In this document: positions 7,350 to 14,830 of the stretch, piece by piece
How positions within the stretch are numbered: the stretch's first letter is position 1
How the letters are laid out: every line of letters begins with the position of its first letter
From: Phytohabitans sp052068095
GTDB lineage: Bacteria; Actinomycetota; Actinomycetes; Mycobacteriales; Micromonosporaceae
Direction: 5' to 3'
Length of the DNA stretch: 64,000 nucleotides
Assembly (NCBI RefSeq): GCF_052068095.1
Contig: NZ_JBQHDG010000003.1
Coordinates: forward strand, 62,001 to 126,000
The notes under the pieces: generated by a model
What the model was told of the DNA's origin: nothing
Databases searched by the model: none
The model's input: the letters and a program-made list of their open reading frames with translations, nothing else
Made by a program: the position numbers and the translations under genes

Positions 7350-8747
7350 CTACGGTTGGGTGAGGGTCGGGTCTCGCCAGGGGCCGGTGGGGAGGGACGG
7401 TGGCCCGGTGTCCTCGTCGACGGTGCACAGCGGGAGCCGCTCGCCCAGGTACCGCAGCGCGAGCGAGCCCAGCGCCGCCGCGAGCAGTGACCCGGCCAGG
7501 ATGCCGATCTTCGCCTGGTCGCGGAGCGTCTCGTCTTCGAAGGCCAGGTCGGTGATGAACAGCGAGATCGTGAAGCCGATGCCGGCCAGCAGCCCGCCGC
7601 CGATGAGGTGGCCGTACCGCACCCGGCCGGGCAGGTCGCCGAGGCGGGTGCGCAACGCGAGCGCGCTGCCGGCGCTGATGCCGACCGTCTTGCCGGCCAG
7701 CAGCGCCACGACGATGCCGATCGTGACCGGTGAGGTGGCCGCCTCGCGGAGCGTGTGCGTGTCGAGCCGGACGCCCGCGTTGGCCAGCCCGAAGACCGGC
7801 ACCACCGCGTAGGCGCTGATCGGGTGCAACGCGTCCTGGAGGCGGTCGTTGGCCGGCACGGTCGCGCGGGTCGCCAGCACCGCGAGCCGGGCGCGGGCGG
7901 CGTCGGCGCGCTCGATCACCGCGCGGCCGTAGAAGCGCAGCCACTCGCGCTGCCGGGGGTCTACCGGCGTCGCCGGCACGAGCAGGCCGAGGAGCACGCC
8001 GGCGAGCGTGGGGTGCACGCCCGAGGCGTACACGGCGGCCCAGAGGCCGAGGCCGGCCACGACGTAGAGCCGCAGCTGCCAGACGCCCACCCACCGCAGC
8101 ACGACAAGCAGCACCACGAAGAGCGCGGAAAGGCCGAGCGCGGTCATCGAGACGCCCTCGGAGTAGAAGACCGCCATGATCGTGATCGCGCCGATGTCGT
8201 CCGCGATCGCGAGCGTGAGCAGGAAGAGGCGGAGCTGGTCGGGGCAGCGCGGGCCGAAGAGGGCCAGGATGCCGACCACGAACGCGGTGTCGGTGGAGAC
8301 CGGGATGCCCCAGCCGTGCACGGCCGGCCCGGACGGGTTGAACGCGACGAAGACGAGCGCGGGCAGGGCGATGCCGCCGATCGCGCCCAGCACGGGTACG
8401 AACACCGCGCGCGGGTTGCGCAGCTCGCCGACCGTGACCTCGCGGCTGATCTCCAGGCCGACCGCGAGGAAGAACAGCGACATCGCGCCGTCGTTGACCC
8501 AGTGCCGCAGGTCGAGCGCCAGTGAGGCGTCGCCGACGTGCACCGACGCCTCGGTGTGCCAGAACGACTCGTAGCCGCCGCCGGGCAGGTTGGCCCAGAC
8601 CAGCGCCGCCACGGCCGCGACGAGCAGCAGCATCGCGCCGCCCGCCTCGGTGGCGAGGAAGCGTTGCAGCGGCTGGGAGACGTGCGGTACCGGGATGCTG
8701 ACCCGCGGCCGGGGGCCGGGCCGTGGCGGCAGCGACGCCGTGGTCAG
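7350..8747 (-). CDS. nhaA: Na+/H+ antiporter NhaA
   Basis: An integral membrane exchanger that expels Na+ for H+. If the CTG start is right it has 465 residues and 11-12 hydrophobic segments, beginning with GGAMLLLVAAVAALVWANLP. Family hallmarks are GIPVSTDTAFVVGILALFG and LLTLAIADDIGAITIMAVFY with the paired aspartates that bind the ion, then GLLAGIGFTISLFI. The frame has no ATG, GTG or TTG just upstream of the conserved N-terminus. A CTG at 8747 overlaps the TGA of the DUF5709 gene as CTGA, mimicking a normal ATGA junction. Otherwise translation would begin at the internal ATG within GGAM and lose conserved residues. The C-terminus lacks the fused thioredoxin domain of some homologues. Confidence 0.88.
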   Translation of the reverse strand: MTTASLPPRPGPRPRVSIPVPHVSQPLQRFLATEAGGAMLLLVAAVAALVWANLPGGGYESFWHTEASVHVGDASLALDLRHWVNDGAMSLFFLAVGLEISREVTVGELRNPRAVFVPVLGAIGGIALPALVFVAFNPSGPAVHGWGIPVSTDTAFVVGILALFGPRCPDQLRLFLLTLAIADDIGAITIMAVFYSEGVSMTALGLSALFVVLLVVLRWVGVWQLRLYVVAGLGLWAAVYASGVHPTLAGVLLGLLVPATPVDPRQREWLRFYGRAVIERADAARARLAVLATRATVPANDRLQDALHPISAYAVVPVFGLANAGVRLDTHTLREAATSPVTIGIVVALLAGKTVGISAGSALALRTRLGDLPGRVRYGHLIGGGLLAGIGFTISLFITDLAFEDETLRDQAKIGILAGSLLAAALGSLALRYLGERLPLCTVDEDTGPPSLPTGPWRDPTLTQP

Positions 8748-9208
8748 CGCAGCGGCCCGTCGCCGGGCCCGTCCGGGTCGTCGACCACGTGGACCGCGGC
8801 CTCCTCGGCGCTCGCGCCGCCGCCGTCGATGCCCCGGTCCCAGCCGACCGAGTCGGGCTCCTCGTCCTCGCCGAAGCCCTCGTCGTCGGCGACCAGGCGG
8901 CCGGCGCGGGCCTCCCGCTCGTAGCCGCGGCGGGTCAGCTCGTCCTCGTCGGCGTCGCTGTCGTCGGAGTACGGGTCGACGTCCGGCTCCTCCTGCGCAA
9001 GGTACTGGTCCAGCGACTCGCCGGCACGCTCCTCGGCCGCGGTCGTGCCGTACCGGTCGGCACCACTCCAGCGGTCGGCCGGCGCGATGCCGGTGTCCAG
9101 CGGGTCGTCCACGCGGTCGTCGTCGAGCGTGTCCGACGTGTCGAGGACGCCGTCGTCCTCGATCTCGTCGCCCTGCCGGATGTCGTCGCGCGAGTCGTCC
9201 TGCGTCAT
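8744..9208 (-). CDS. DUF5709 domain protein
   Basis: A 154-residue, very acidic, soluble protein typical of the actinobacterial DUF5709 family. Recognisable segments are DDGVLDTSDTLDDDRVDDPL, GIAPADRWSGADRYGTTAAE, and ERAGESLDQYLAQEEPDVDP. It has no membrane segment or catalytic motif, and the function is unknown. The composition (many Asp and Glu) suggests a disordered protein. It sits directly upstream of nhaA with a 4-base overlap, so the two are probably co-transcribed and coupled. Confidence 0.82.
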   Translation of the reverse strand: MTQDDSRDDIRQGDEIEDDGVLDTSDTLDDDRVDDPLDTGIAPADRWSGADRYGTTAAEERAGESLDQYLAQEEPDVDPYSDDSDADEDELTRRGYEREARAGRLVADDEGFGEDEEPDSVGWDRGIDGGGASAEEAAVHVVDDPDGPGDGPLR

Positions 9209-9275
9209 GGTCCACAGCTTAAACGCGCCGACCGGGCCCCTCGGCGCTCATTGATTACCGGTCACCTCGTCCGGG

Positions 9276-9281
9276 TAGGGT
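9276..9281 (+). promoter_or_regulatory. -10 box of a leaderless gene (methyltransferase)
   Basis: TAGGGT is followed by 7 nt and the ATG at 9289. This spacing decides the start against the GTG at 9280, which would overlap the -10 box. Confidence 0.5.
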
Positions 9282-9288
9282 GCCGCTC

Positions 9289-10104
9289 ATGGGGGGTCCA
9301 CGATGGCAGGTCGCCGGCGAAGGGCCGGCGAGTGCGTACGAGAAGTATCTGGTACCCGCGTTCTTCACCGGGTGCGCCGAGCAGTTGTTGGAGCTGGCCG
9401 AAGTCAAGCCGGGCGAGCGGGTGCTCGACGTCGCCACCGGCACCGGGATCGTCGCCCGGCTGGCCGCCGCGCGGGTCGGCGGCGAGGGCGCGGTCACCGG
9501 CATCGACGTCAACGAGGGCATGCTCGCCGCCGCGGCCGCCGCCGGGCCCGGCGAGGTCGAGTGGCGGCAGGCGGACGCGGTCGAGCTCCCGTTCGCGGAC
9601 GGCAGCTACGACCTCGTCACGTGCCAGCAGGGGCTCCAGTTCGTGACCGACCACCGCGGCGCGCTGCACGAGATGCGCCGGGTGCTCGCGCCGGAAGGCC
9701 GCGTGGCGGTCGCCGTGTGGCGGGGCATCGAGGTCAACCCGGCGTTCGTCGCCGTGGTCGACGTCCTCGACCGCTACGTCGGCACCGACGCGGGCATGAT
9801 CCTGCGCGAGCCGTTCGCCGGCCCGGACCGCGCCGACCTGCACCGGCTCCTGACCGCGGCGGGCTTTCGCGCGGTGCGGGTGCGGATCGGCATCGTCGAC
9901 GTGCGCTTTCCCTCGGCGCGCGAGTTTCTGCGCCGCGAGGTGGTGAGCACACCGCTGGCCGAGCCGGTGAGCGGGCTCGACGAGGCCCGGCACGAGGAGA
10001 TGGCGGCGGAGCTGGAGCGCACTCTTGCGCCGTACACCGACGACGACGGCATCACCTTCCCCTTCCAGACCTGGCTGGCCGTCGCCGCCCGCGGCCTTGA
10101 CTAA
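9289..10104 (+). CDS. Class I SAM-dependent methyltransferase
   Basis: A 271-residue methyltransferase of the UbiE/COQ5-like (Methyltransf_11) type. The SAM-binding motif I is ERVLDVATGTGIVARLAAAR at about residues 45-65, followed by the acidic loop GIDVNEGML, then WRQADAVELPFADGSYDLVT and the post-motif strand VLAPEGRVAVAVWRG. The C-terminal third (PSAREFLRREVVST and onward) forms the variable substrate cap. The substrate is unknown. The gene is alone between nhaA and a repeat-rich gap and has a likely leaderless start. Confidence 0.88.
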   Translation: MGGPRWQVAGEGPASAYEKYLVPAFFTGCAEQLLELAEVKPGERVLDVATGTGIVARLAAARVGGEGAVTGIDVNEGMLAAAAAAGPGEVEWRQADAVELPFADGSYDLVTCQQGLQFVTDHRGALHEMRRVLAPEGRVAVAVWRGIEVNPAFVAVVDVLDRYVGTDAGMILREPFAGPDRADLHRLLTAAGFRAVRVRIGIVDVRFPSAREFLRREVVSTPLAEPVSGLDEARHEEMAAELERTLAPYTDDDGITFPFQTWLAVAARGLD

Positions 10105-10263
10105 GCCCTCGAAGCCGGGGGTCGCCGCCCGTCGTGCCGTTCGGGCGGTGCCGTGATAACGGTCACCAGGGCCCGGTCGTCGGCTTGCGTTCTCGCCCGA
10201 GCCGCTGGGCGGGGCGCGGGTCGGCGGTGAAGCCCGCGACGGTCGCCCGTCCAAAGGCCGCGA

Positions 10264-10505
10264 GTGGCCTACGTGCTCTACCTCACTCAGGCCGCACCGA
10301 CGCAGGCGGCGCCACCCCATAAACCCAAACCATGTCCCGGGTCCGCGTCACCCGCGGACCGCCGCTCCCGCCGGAGACCGCGGAGGCCGGCGGCTCGCGG
10401 GGCGAGCCGAAACCCCCGACCTCCGCTGCCATGCCCGCGCCGCAAGACCACACCGCGCGACCAACAGCGGACGGGTGAGGCCGCGAAGCAACGGTCCGGA
10501 TCCAC
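10264..10505 (+). repeat. Left arm of inverted segmental duplication (modules A and B plus gene-end remnant)
   Basis: The first part (GTGGCCTACGTGCTCTACCT) encodes VAYVLYL as in the last residues of the CU044_5270 protein and continues to a CCCCATAA like that gene's stop region. Then follow module A (10335-10448) and the first half of module B. The whole block matches the reverse complement of 13590-13815. Confidence 0.75.
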
Positions 10506-10607
10506 TGCCAATCACCGTGAGTCGACCCTGGTCTGGTCCGTTGCTCCCGCGGCTCACCCTCGCGTTTTGTCGCGGTAACCCCTTTGCCCCGGCGGATGTA
10601 GCGGTGT

Positions 10608-10616
10608 TTGTCCACA
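10608..10616 (+). promoter_or_regulatory. DnaA-box-like nonamer in repeat DNA
   Basis: TTGTCCACA matches the actinobacterial DnaA box consensus. A second box lies in the related sequence at 939-947. Function is unproven. Confidence 0.35.
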
Positions 10617-10704
10617 ATGCCCGTTGCCGAACAGCCGGCGGAGATCGAAACAAGGGCTTCGTCGCGCTGAGTAACCGCCGCCACCGTGCGCGCGGCCTGA
10701 AATT

Positions 10705-10757
10705 CGAGATCTTGGAGAGTTAGGGCGCCATATCAGCCTTAACTCTCCTAGATCTCG
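10705..10757. repeat. 53-bp hairpin module, copy 2
   Basis: The arms 10705-10725 and 10737-10757 flank an 11-nt loop. Compared with copy 1 (797-849), two stem pairs have changed on both sides (G-C to A-T and C-G to G-C) and pairing is kept. Two positions no longer form Watson-Crick pairs. Confidence 0.85.
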
Positions 10758-10908
10758 TAGTTTCCTACCTGAGCCCGCTGACGCTGCGTCACAGACGGTG
10801 GCCGGTGAGTCCGGCCCACCCTGTGAAGCGGTGGACCCGCGCCGGTCCTGTCGCCCGCGCCCCCGGAATGTCCAGGCCGGCCCTTTGATCAACTTAGGGT
10901 GAGTGGCA

Positions 10909-10953
10909 TTGGGTCCGGACCACGACGGACTTCGCGGTAGCCCGAATCCCGGG
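10909..10953 (+). repeat. Module B fragment
   Basis: GGACCACGACGGACTTCGCG followed by GTAGCCCGAATC matches the second half of module B at 1022-1096. Confidence 0.65.
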
Positions 10954-10964
10954 CGGGTAAGGGG

Positions 10965-11504
10965 TTACGAAACGGGCGAGTAGAAGCGGTACTCCGCCCG
11001 GTAGGGCACGCCCGCCGTCGCGCCGTCGACGCAGGCGCCGGCTGGGGCGACTCCGCCCTGGGTGGCCAGCCGCTGGATGTACGACGTCTTGCCGAAGACG
11101 CCGTCGCCGCGGTTGCGCGTCGACTGGAGCAGCAGCTCGGGGATCGAGCCGGGCACCGGCGAGTTGGCGACCGCGCGGGCCTCGACCAGCGAACCGTCCT
11201 CCGTGGACTGCCAGCTCGGCCCCCGGAAGTGGATCACGTCGTGGTGGCCCTTGGGACGCCAGGAGAACCCGTTGAGGCTGGCGGCCGGCTCCACGAAGGC
11301 CCACGCGCCCGCCGTGCACTGGTAGACCTGCACGCCGCGGGCGGCGAAGACGGCGGTCAGCACGTTGCCGGCCGGCGGCGCGAGCGCGGGTGGTGCGGGC
11401 TTGAGCGACGGCACGGCCGAGGCGCTCGCGCCGGAACCGGCGATCAGGGCGCCGGCGAGCAGCGCGGCGCAGGCCAGGGCACGCCCCATTGTGGACTTTC
11501 GCAC
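10965..11504 (-). CDS. DUF3455 domain secreted protein
   Basis: A 179-residue protein with an N-terminal signal peptide (short basic n-region MRKSTMGR, hydrophobic core ALACAALLAGALIAG, cleavage likely near SASA). The mature part matches DUF3455: FAARGVQVYQCTAGAWAFVE, then GPSWQSTEDGSLVEARAV, the LLLQSTRNRGDGVFGKTSYI block, and the C-terminal YRAEYRFYSPV. The function is unknown; the family is widespread in secreted proteins of bacteria and fungi. The GTG start is preceded by GGGGGGAG at good spacing. It stands alone, flanked by repeat DNA and a transposase remnant. Confidence 0.85.
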   Translation of the reverse strand: MRKSTMGRALACAALLAGALIAGSGASASAVPSLKPAPPALAPPAGNVLTAVFAARGVQVYQCTAGAWAFVEPAASLNGFSWRPKGHHDVIHFRGPSWQSTEDGSLVEARAVANSPVPGSIPELLLQSTRNRGDGVFGKTSYIQRLATQGGVAPAGACVDGATAGVPYRAEYRFYSPVS

Positions 11505-11897
11505 GTTTGTCTCCCCCCAGAGTGTGGTCGCAGCGAGCCTATGGGGCTACCGCACATGAACACCATTAGCTGTCGCTTAAAAGAGGACCGGATGGATTAG
11601 GCCCCTGTTACCGGCGGGTTTGGGTGCCGTTCGCGACTTCGCCCACGCCATCGCCTGGTCCCAATGGCGACGCAAAGTCCAAGCCCGAGCCAGACGAGCC
11701 CACTACCAGCGCAGACTCACCCCGCAACACACAAGTGATGTTGGAGTATTAGCCGCAGTGGCGGCCCGAGAGGGCTGTCGACTGGCCGCAGGCTTCGGGC
11801 GCGGGTCGGTCGCCCGCCGCGCGTTGTTCAGCGGGTCTTGCGGCTGCGGGTGGTGTTGCATCCGGCCGCTTTGTTCGAGCTGGTGACGGGCACCGGG
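11505..11897. other. Noncoding gap with a transposase remnant
   Basis: Apart from the fragment at 11620-11730, I see no conserved feature in this gap. Confidence 0.5.
11620..11730 (+). pseudogene. Probable transposase C-terminal remnant
   Basis: The reading DFAHAIAWSQWRRKVQARAR and then RAHYQRRL is a Trp/Arg-rich tail like those at the C-termini of several actinobacterial IS transposases. Nothing recognisable precedes it, and the downstream sequence has no family match, so this is at most a decayed end. I cannot name the IS family. Confidence 0.4.
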
Positions 11898-12113
11898 TCA
11901 GGGACTCGGCAAAGTCGTCACTGGTCGAACGGCATGTTCTTGGATCGCGGGCGTGTTGACTACCTGGCTCGAGTCGTAGGCAGGCGGCTGCGAGGTCAGA
12001 TACAGGATTACCGCCATGGCGAGGGCCAGCAGGGCAAACGCCAGCACGACGAGCAACACGTCGAGGCCGCGGGTGCGCCTGGGGCGAGGGGGGCCGACGT
12101 CGGGGTTCTTCAT
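11898..12113 (-). CDS. Small single-pass membrane protein
   Basis: A 71-residue protein with a short basic cytoplasmic N-terminus (MKNPDVGPPRPRRTRG), one strong transmembrane helix (LDVLLVVLAFALLALAMAVI) and a polar tail. The ATG start is well supported by GGAGGT 4 nt upstream (12118-12123 on the minus strand). No family is recognised. It lies head to head with the ECF sigma factor at 12296 and between decayed transposase fragments, so it may belong to a locally acquired segment. Confidence 0.6.
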   Translation of the reverse strand: MKNPDVGPPRPRRTRGLDVLLVVLAFALLALAMAVILYLTSQPPAYDSSQVVNTPAIQEHAVRPVTTLPSP

Positions 12114-12295
12114 TGCTACCTCCGTGCTATTACGCACGGGGGCCTGGTGTCGCTGCGTGGCAAGCTCGCTCATGCCCGGTGGGCGGTGCCGATGCTTGCG
12201 CGTCGCCCGAGCACGCTCGTCTTGAACGCCGCCCAGATCGGCGGGCACTCTGACTGTGGGATTGGCGAGGTAAGCGGATCGGAACGCTGAAGCGT

Positions 12296-12802
12296 ATGTG
12301 GGATGTGGGAGGGGTTCAGGAGGACTTCGCGGAGTTCTACGCGGCGTACCGGGACGGGTGCGTGCGGGCGGTGCTGGCGGCGGTCGGCGACGCGGCGCTG
12401 GCGGAGGACCTTGTCGCGGAGGCGTTCGCGCGGGCGTGGGCGTCGTGGAGCAAGGTCAGCCGCCATCCCGCGCCGCAGGCGTGGGTGGTCCGGACCGCTT
12501 ACAACACGCACGTGTCGTGGTGGCGTCGCCGCCGGCGTGAGGTACGGCTGGATGGCCACGACGCCGCAGCAGGCGTCGACGTGGACGCCGGCGTGGATGC
12601 CAAGGTCCTCGCCGCGCTGCGCCGGTTGCCCGCGCGGCAGCGTGACGTGGTGGTGCTGCGGATTTTCCTTGACCTGGACACCGAGGCGACCGCGCGTGTG
12701 CTGGACGTTGCGGAGGGCACTGTGAGAGCGCACCTGTCGCGTGCTGTCGCCTCGCTTCGCGAGCTGCTGGCCACCGTTGATGTTCAGGAGGACGGACGTT
12801 GA
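12296..12802 (+). CDS. ECF RNA polymerase sigma factor (SigE-like)
   Basis: A 168-residue extracytoplasmic-function sigma factor. Region 2 is at about residues 10-75 (FAEFYAAYRDGCVRAVLAAV, AEDLVAEAFARAWASW, then PQAWVVRTAYNTHVSWWRRR). Region 4 is at about 100-155 (LRRLPARQRDVVVLRIF, then VLDVAEGTVRAHLSRAVASL). It would direct RNA polymerase to a small stress regulon. It overlaps the next gene by four bases (TTGA), a membrane protein that probably acts as its anti-sigma factor. A GTG four codons downstream is an alternative start. Confidence 0.88.
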   Translation: MWDVGGVQEDFAEFYAAYRDGCVRAVLAAVGDAALAEDLVAEAFARAWASWSKVSRHPAPQAWVVRTAYNTHVSWWRRRRREVRLDGHDAAAGVDVDAGVDAKVLAALRRLPARQRDVVVLRIFLDLDTEATARVLDVAEGTVRAHLSRAVASLRELLATVDVQEDGR

Positions 12803-13425
12803 CTGACAACCAGGTGCTGGACGCCTTAAAAGACTCTTTCGCCGGTGTGCGGATGAACCGTCCGTTGGAGGCGGTTTTGGCACGCGGCCGCAGCCGCCGC
12901 CGGCAACGCCGCGCCGCTGCGGGGGGCACGCTTGCGGTGGCGGCCGGGCTGGTCGCAGTGGCCGCGGCCGGCGTTCTGGGCGGCGCGGCGCCGCCAGCCG
13001 CATCCGAAGCCACCCCACCCCAGCTGGCCTCCGAGGCCACCTCATCCCAGCTGGCCGCGGCCTTGTCGGTCGTCACCGACAAGCACGGCACCATCACGGT
13101 GGAGCTTCGCCACCCCAACGACGTCGTCGACCCATCGGCACTGCGACATGCTCTGACGGCAGCACGCGCACCGGCGATCGTGCGGATCGGGGACTGTACT
13201 TGGCCCTCCCCAGGCTCCGGCTACGGCGGCGAGGGGTTCAGCATGGACGCTGAAGGCGGTCGAACCATCCGGATCACACCGTCGAAGCTGCCGAACGGAG
13301 CGGTGGTTGTGTTCGCCATCGACGGCCAGCTAGCACCGTCTGGCACCACCAACCGCGAGGGCCGCTGGGTGATCATCCGCGCGGGCGTGATGGCACCCGG
13401 CGGCACGGTCACGTGCAAGCCCTGA
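12799..13425 (+). CDS. Single-pass membrane protein, likely anti-sigma factor
   Basis: A 208-residue protein with an N-terminal cytoplasmic part (about 1-45, rich in Arg), one transmembrane helix (GGTLAVAAGLVAVAAAGVLG, about 45-65) and an extracytoplasmic domain without known motif. Topology and translational coupling (TTG start inside the sigma TTGA stop, with AGGAGGACGG upstream) fit an anti-sigma factor for the preceding ECF sigma. No zinc-binding HxxxCxxC motif is visible, so the assignment rests on context. The tandem PPQLASEATSSQLA segment follows the helix. Confidence 0.65.
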   Translation: MTDNQVLDALKDSFAGVRMNRPLEAVLARGRSRRRQRRAAAGGTLAVAAGLVAVAAAGVLGGAAPPAASEATPPQLASEATSSQLAAALSVVTDKHGTITVELRHPNDVVDPSALRHALTAARAPAIVRIGDCTWPSPGSGYGGEGFSMDAEGGRTIRITPSKLPNGAVVVFAIDGQLAPSGTTNREGRWVIIRAGVMAPGGTVTCKP

Positions 13426-13458
13426 CTCGTCACCAGCCCCAGGGTGCCGGCAAGTCGG

Positions 13459-13589
13459 TCAAGCGATGCCGAGCAGGTTCAGTGGTCGGTTGCTGTCGCG
13501 GGCGTGGTGGCGGCAGGCGACGGCGATGTTGGTGAAGCCGGCCAGGCGCAGCAGACCGATGGCGGAATTTTGACCCTTCGCTACCAGTC
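13459..13589 (-). pseudogene. ISAs1-type transposase C-terminal remnant
   Basis: The reverse strand reads KGQNSAIGLLRLAGFTNIAV, then ACRHHARDSNRPLNLLGIA and a stop. This is the characteristic C-terminal end of ISAs1-family transposases (NLAIxLLRxAGxTNIAxAxRxHAR). The rest of the gene is missing; module B/A repeat DNA begins where homology stops. It is therefore a truncated, inactive remnant. Confidence 0.7.
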
Positions 13590-13815
13590 ACCCCCGCGGC
13601 CTCACCCGTCCGCTGTTGGTTGCGCGGTTGGGTCTTGCACCGCGGACATGGCAGCGGAGGCCGGGGATCTCGGCTCGCCCCGCGAGCCGCCGGCCGCCGC
13701 GGTCTCCGGCGGGAGCGGCGGTCCGTGGCTGACGCGGACCCGGGACATGTCTCGGCTTATGGGGTGGCGCCGGCCGCTTCGGTGCGGCCCGAGTTGAGGT
13801 AGAGCACGTAGGCCA
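13590..13815 (-). repeat. Right arm of inverted segmental duplication (modules A and B plus end of CU044_5270 gene)
   Basis: The reverse complement matches 10264-10505 through the gene end (VAYVLYL region), module A (13631-13749) and the start of module B. The two arms face inward around about 3.1 kb holding DUF3455, the small membrane gene, the ECF sigma pair and two transposase remnants. Confidence 0.75.
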
Positions 13816-14830
13816 CCAGGGCGGGTGAGCGGGACGGTGAGGTGGCGGCGCCGACCAGGGCGACCCGCTCGTAGCTCAGCAGCCGCCCGGCGCCCGGGTC
13901 GAAGACGGCCACGTCGCGGGTGGTGCCGCCGTCGCTGTCGACGCTGACCGCGACGCCGCTGCGCCCGCTGCGGTCGACGACGGTGCCCCGGTAGTCGATG
14001 CCGTCGGTGTCGGCGAGCACCTGGAGCGCGGCCGCGCGTTGCGCCGGATCGAGGTGGTGGGAGCGGTAGAGATCGGCCACCGCCCGCAGCACCCCGCGCG
14101 GACCCTCCTTGAGCGGGTGCCGGTCGGCGAGCTGGAACGCGAGAAGTGGGGCCTGTGCGGACGGCGCGTCAACCACGACGGACACCTTCCCTGGCTCGTA
14201 GGTGGTGATAGCGGTGTCCGAAGTGGACGCCGCCGGCAACGGGACGGGGGGTGGCTGCGGCAGCACGGTGATCTCCGCCCGGCCGGACCGGTCGGCGGCC
14301 CACCACAGCCGCTCGTCACGGGAGATCGAGCGGGCCCCCCGGCTCCGCCCGGCCGTCCACGTCTGCACGTGCACGTAGGTGTAGGCGCCCACGGCGGGCG
14401 TCGCCGGCGCGCGGCCGGCCGCCTTCGCGAGGGCGGCGAGGTGGGAGCGCGCCGCGGGCGGCCGCCCCGCCGTCGACAGGGCCAGCGGGCTCGGGGTGCC
14501 GGGGTTGCCGGCCGGTGCGCTCGCCGGCACCATCGGCGGCGCCTCCTCCACAGCCTCGCCGGAGGTCAGCAGGCCGCCACCGACGGCGCCCAGCACGGCG
14601 ACCGCCGCCACGGTGGTGCCGACCGCCGTGGGCAGCGCCCACCGGCTGGACCGCATCGCCCAAATTCGCAGCTTGGTGGGCGGGCGGCCGGCGTGCCGGG
14701 CGTCGGCCCGCGCGCGCAGCTCGGCGGAGGTGGCCCGGGGCGGCGGCACCGGGAGATCACGGACGGGGTTGGCGGCCAGCACGACCTGGCGCACCACCTC
14801 GTCGACGTGCTCCTCCTCGATGTGTCCCAT
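13757..14830 (-). CDS. CU044_5270 family membrane protein
   Basis: A 357-residue protein of the actinobacterial CU044_5270 family. It has a cytoplasmic N-terminus of about 65 residues, one transmembrane helix (PTAVGTTVAAVAVLGAVGGG), and a large extracytoplasmic domain with YTYVHVQTWTAGRSRG and LWWAADRSGRAEI. Members almost always follow an ECF sigma gene and are thought to regulate it, which is inference. The ATG shares a base with the sigma TGA (TGATG) and GGAAGGGG precedes it; a GTG one codon upstream is possible. Its last codons are duplicated in inverted form at 10264-10320. Confidence 0.82.
   Translation of the reverse strand: MGHIEEEHVDEVVRQVVLAANPVRDLPVPPPRATSAELRARADARHAGRPPTKLRIWAMRSSRWALPTAVGTTVAAVAVLGAVGGGLLTSGEAVEEAPPMVPASAPAGNPGTPSPLALSTAGRPPAARSHLAALAKAAGRAPATPAVGAYTYVHVQTWTAGRSRGARSISRDERLWWAADRSGRAEITVLPQPPPVPLPAASTSDTAITTYEPGKVSVVVDAPSAQAPLLAFQLADRHPLKEGPRGVLRAVADLYRSHHLDPAQRAAALQVLADTDGIDYRGTVVDRSGRSGVAVSVDSDGGTTRDVAVFDPGAGRLLSYERVALVGAATSPSRSPALVAYVLYLNSGRTEAAGATP

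Larger units (their letters stand above)
10530..10830 (+). repeat. Dispersed repeat module C, copy with hairpin inserted
   Basis: It matches 6769-6960 on both sides of the hairpin (TTCGTCGCGCTGAGTAACCG before; GAGCCCGCTGACGCTGCGTC after). The hairpin at 10705-10757 is extra. Confidence 0.75.
10105..10964. other. Noncoding gap: gene-end remnant, modules A, B, C and a hairpin
   Basis: No intact gene. In order it holds a degraded copy of the end of the CU044_5270 gene (10264-10320), module A (10335-10448), part of module B (10456-10502), module C (10530-10830) interrupted by the 53-bp hairpin (10705-10757), a TTGTCCACA box (10608-10616) and a module B fragment (10909-10953). Confidence 0.7.

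Noticed and set aside
8748..9215. N-terminal extension of NhaA by about 155 residues
   Set aside because: The extension is the shifted-frame shadow of the DUF5709 gene and consists mostly of Arg, Gly and Pro.
939..10616. A chromosomal replication origin based on DnaA boxes
   Set aside because: Only two isolated boxes 9.7 kb apart, with no dnaA/dnaN neighbourhood or box cluster.
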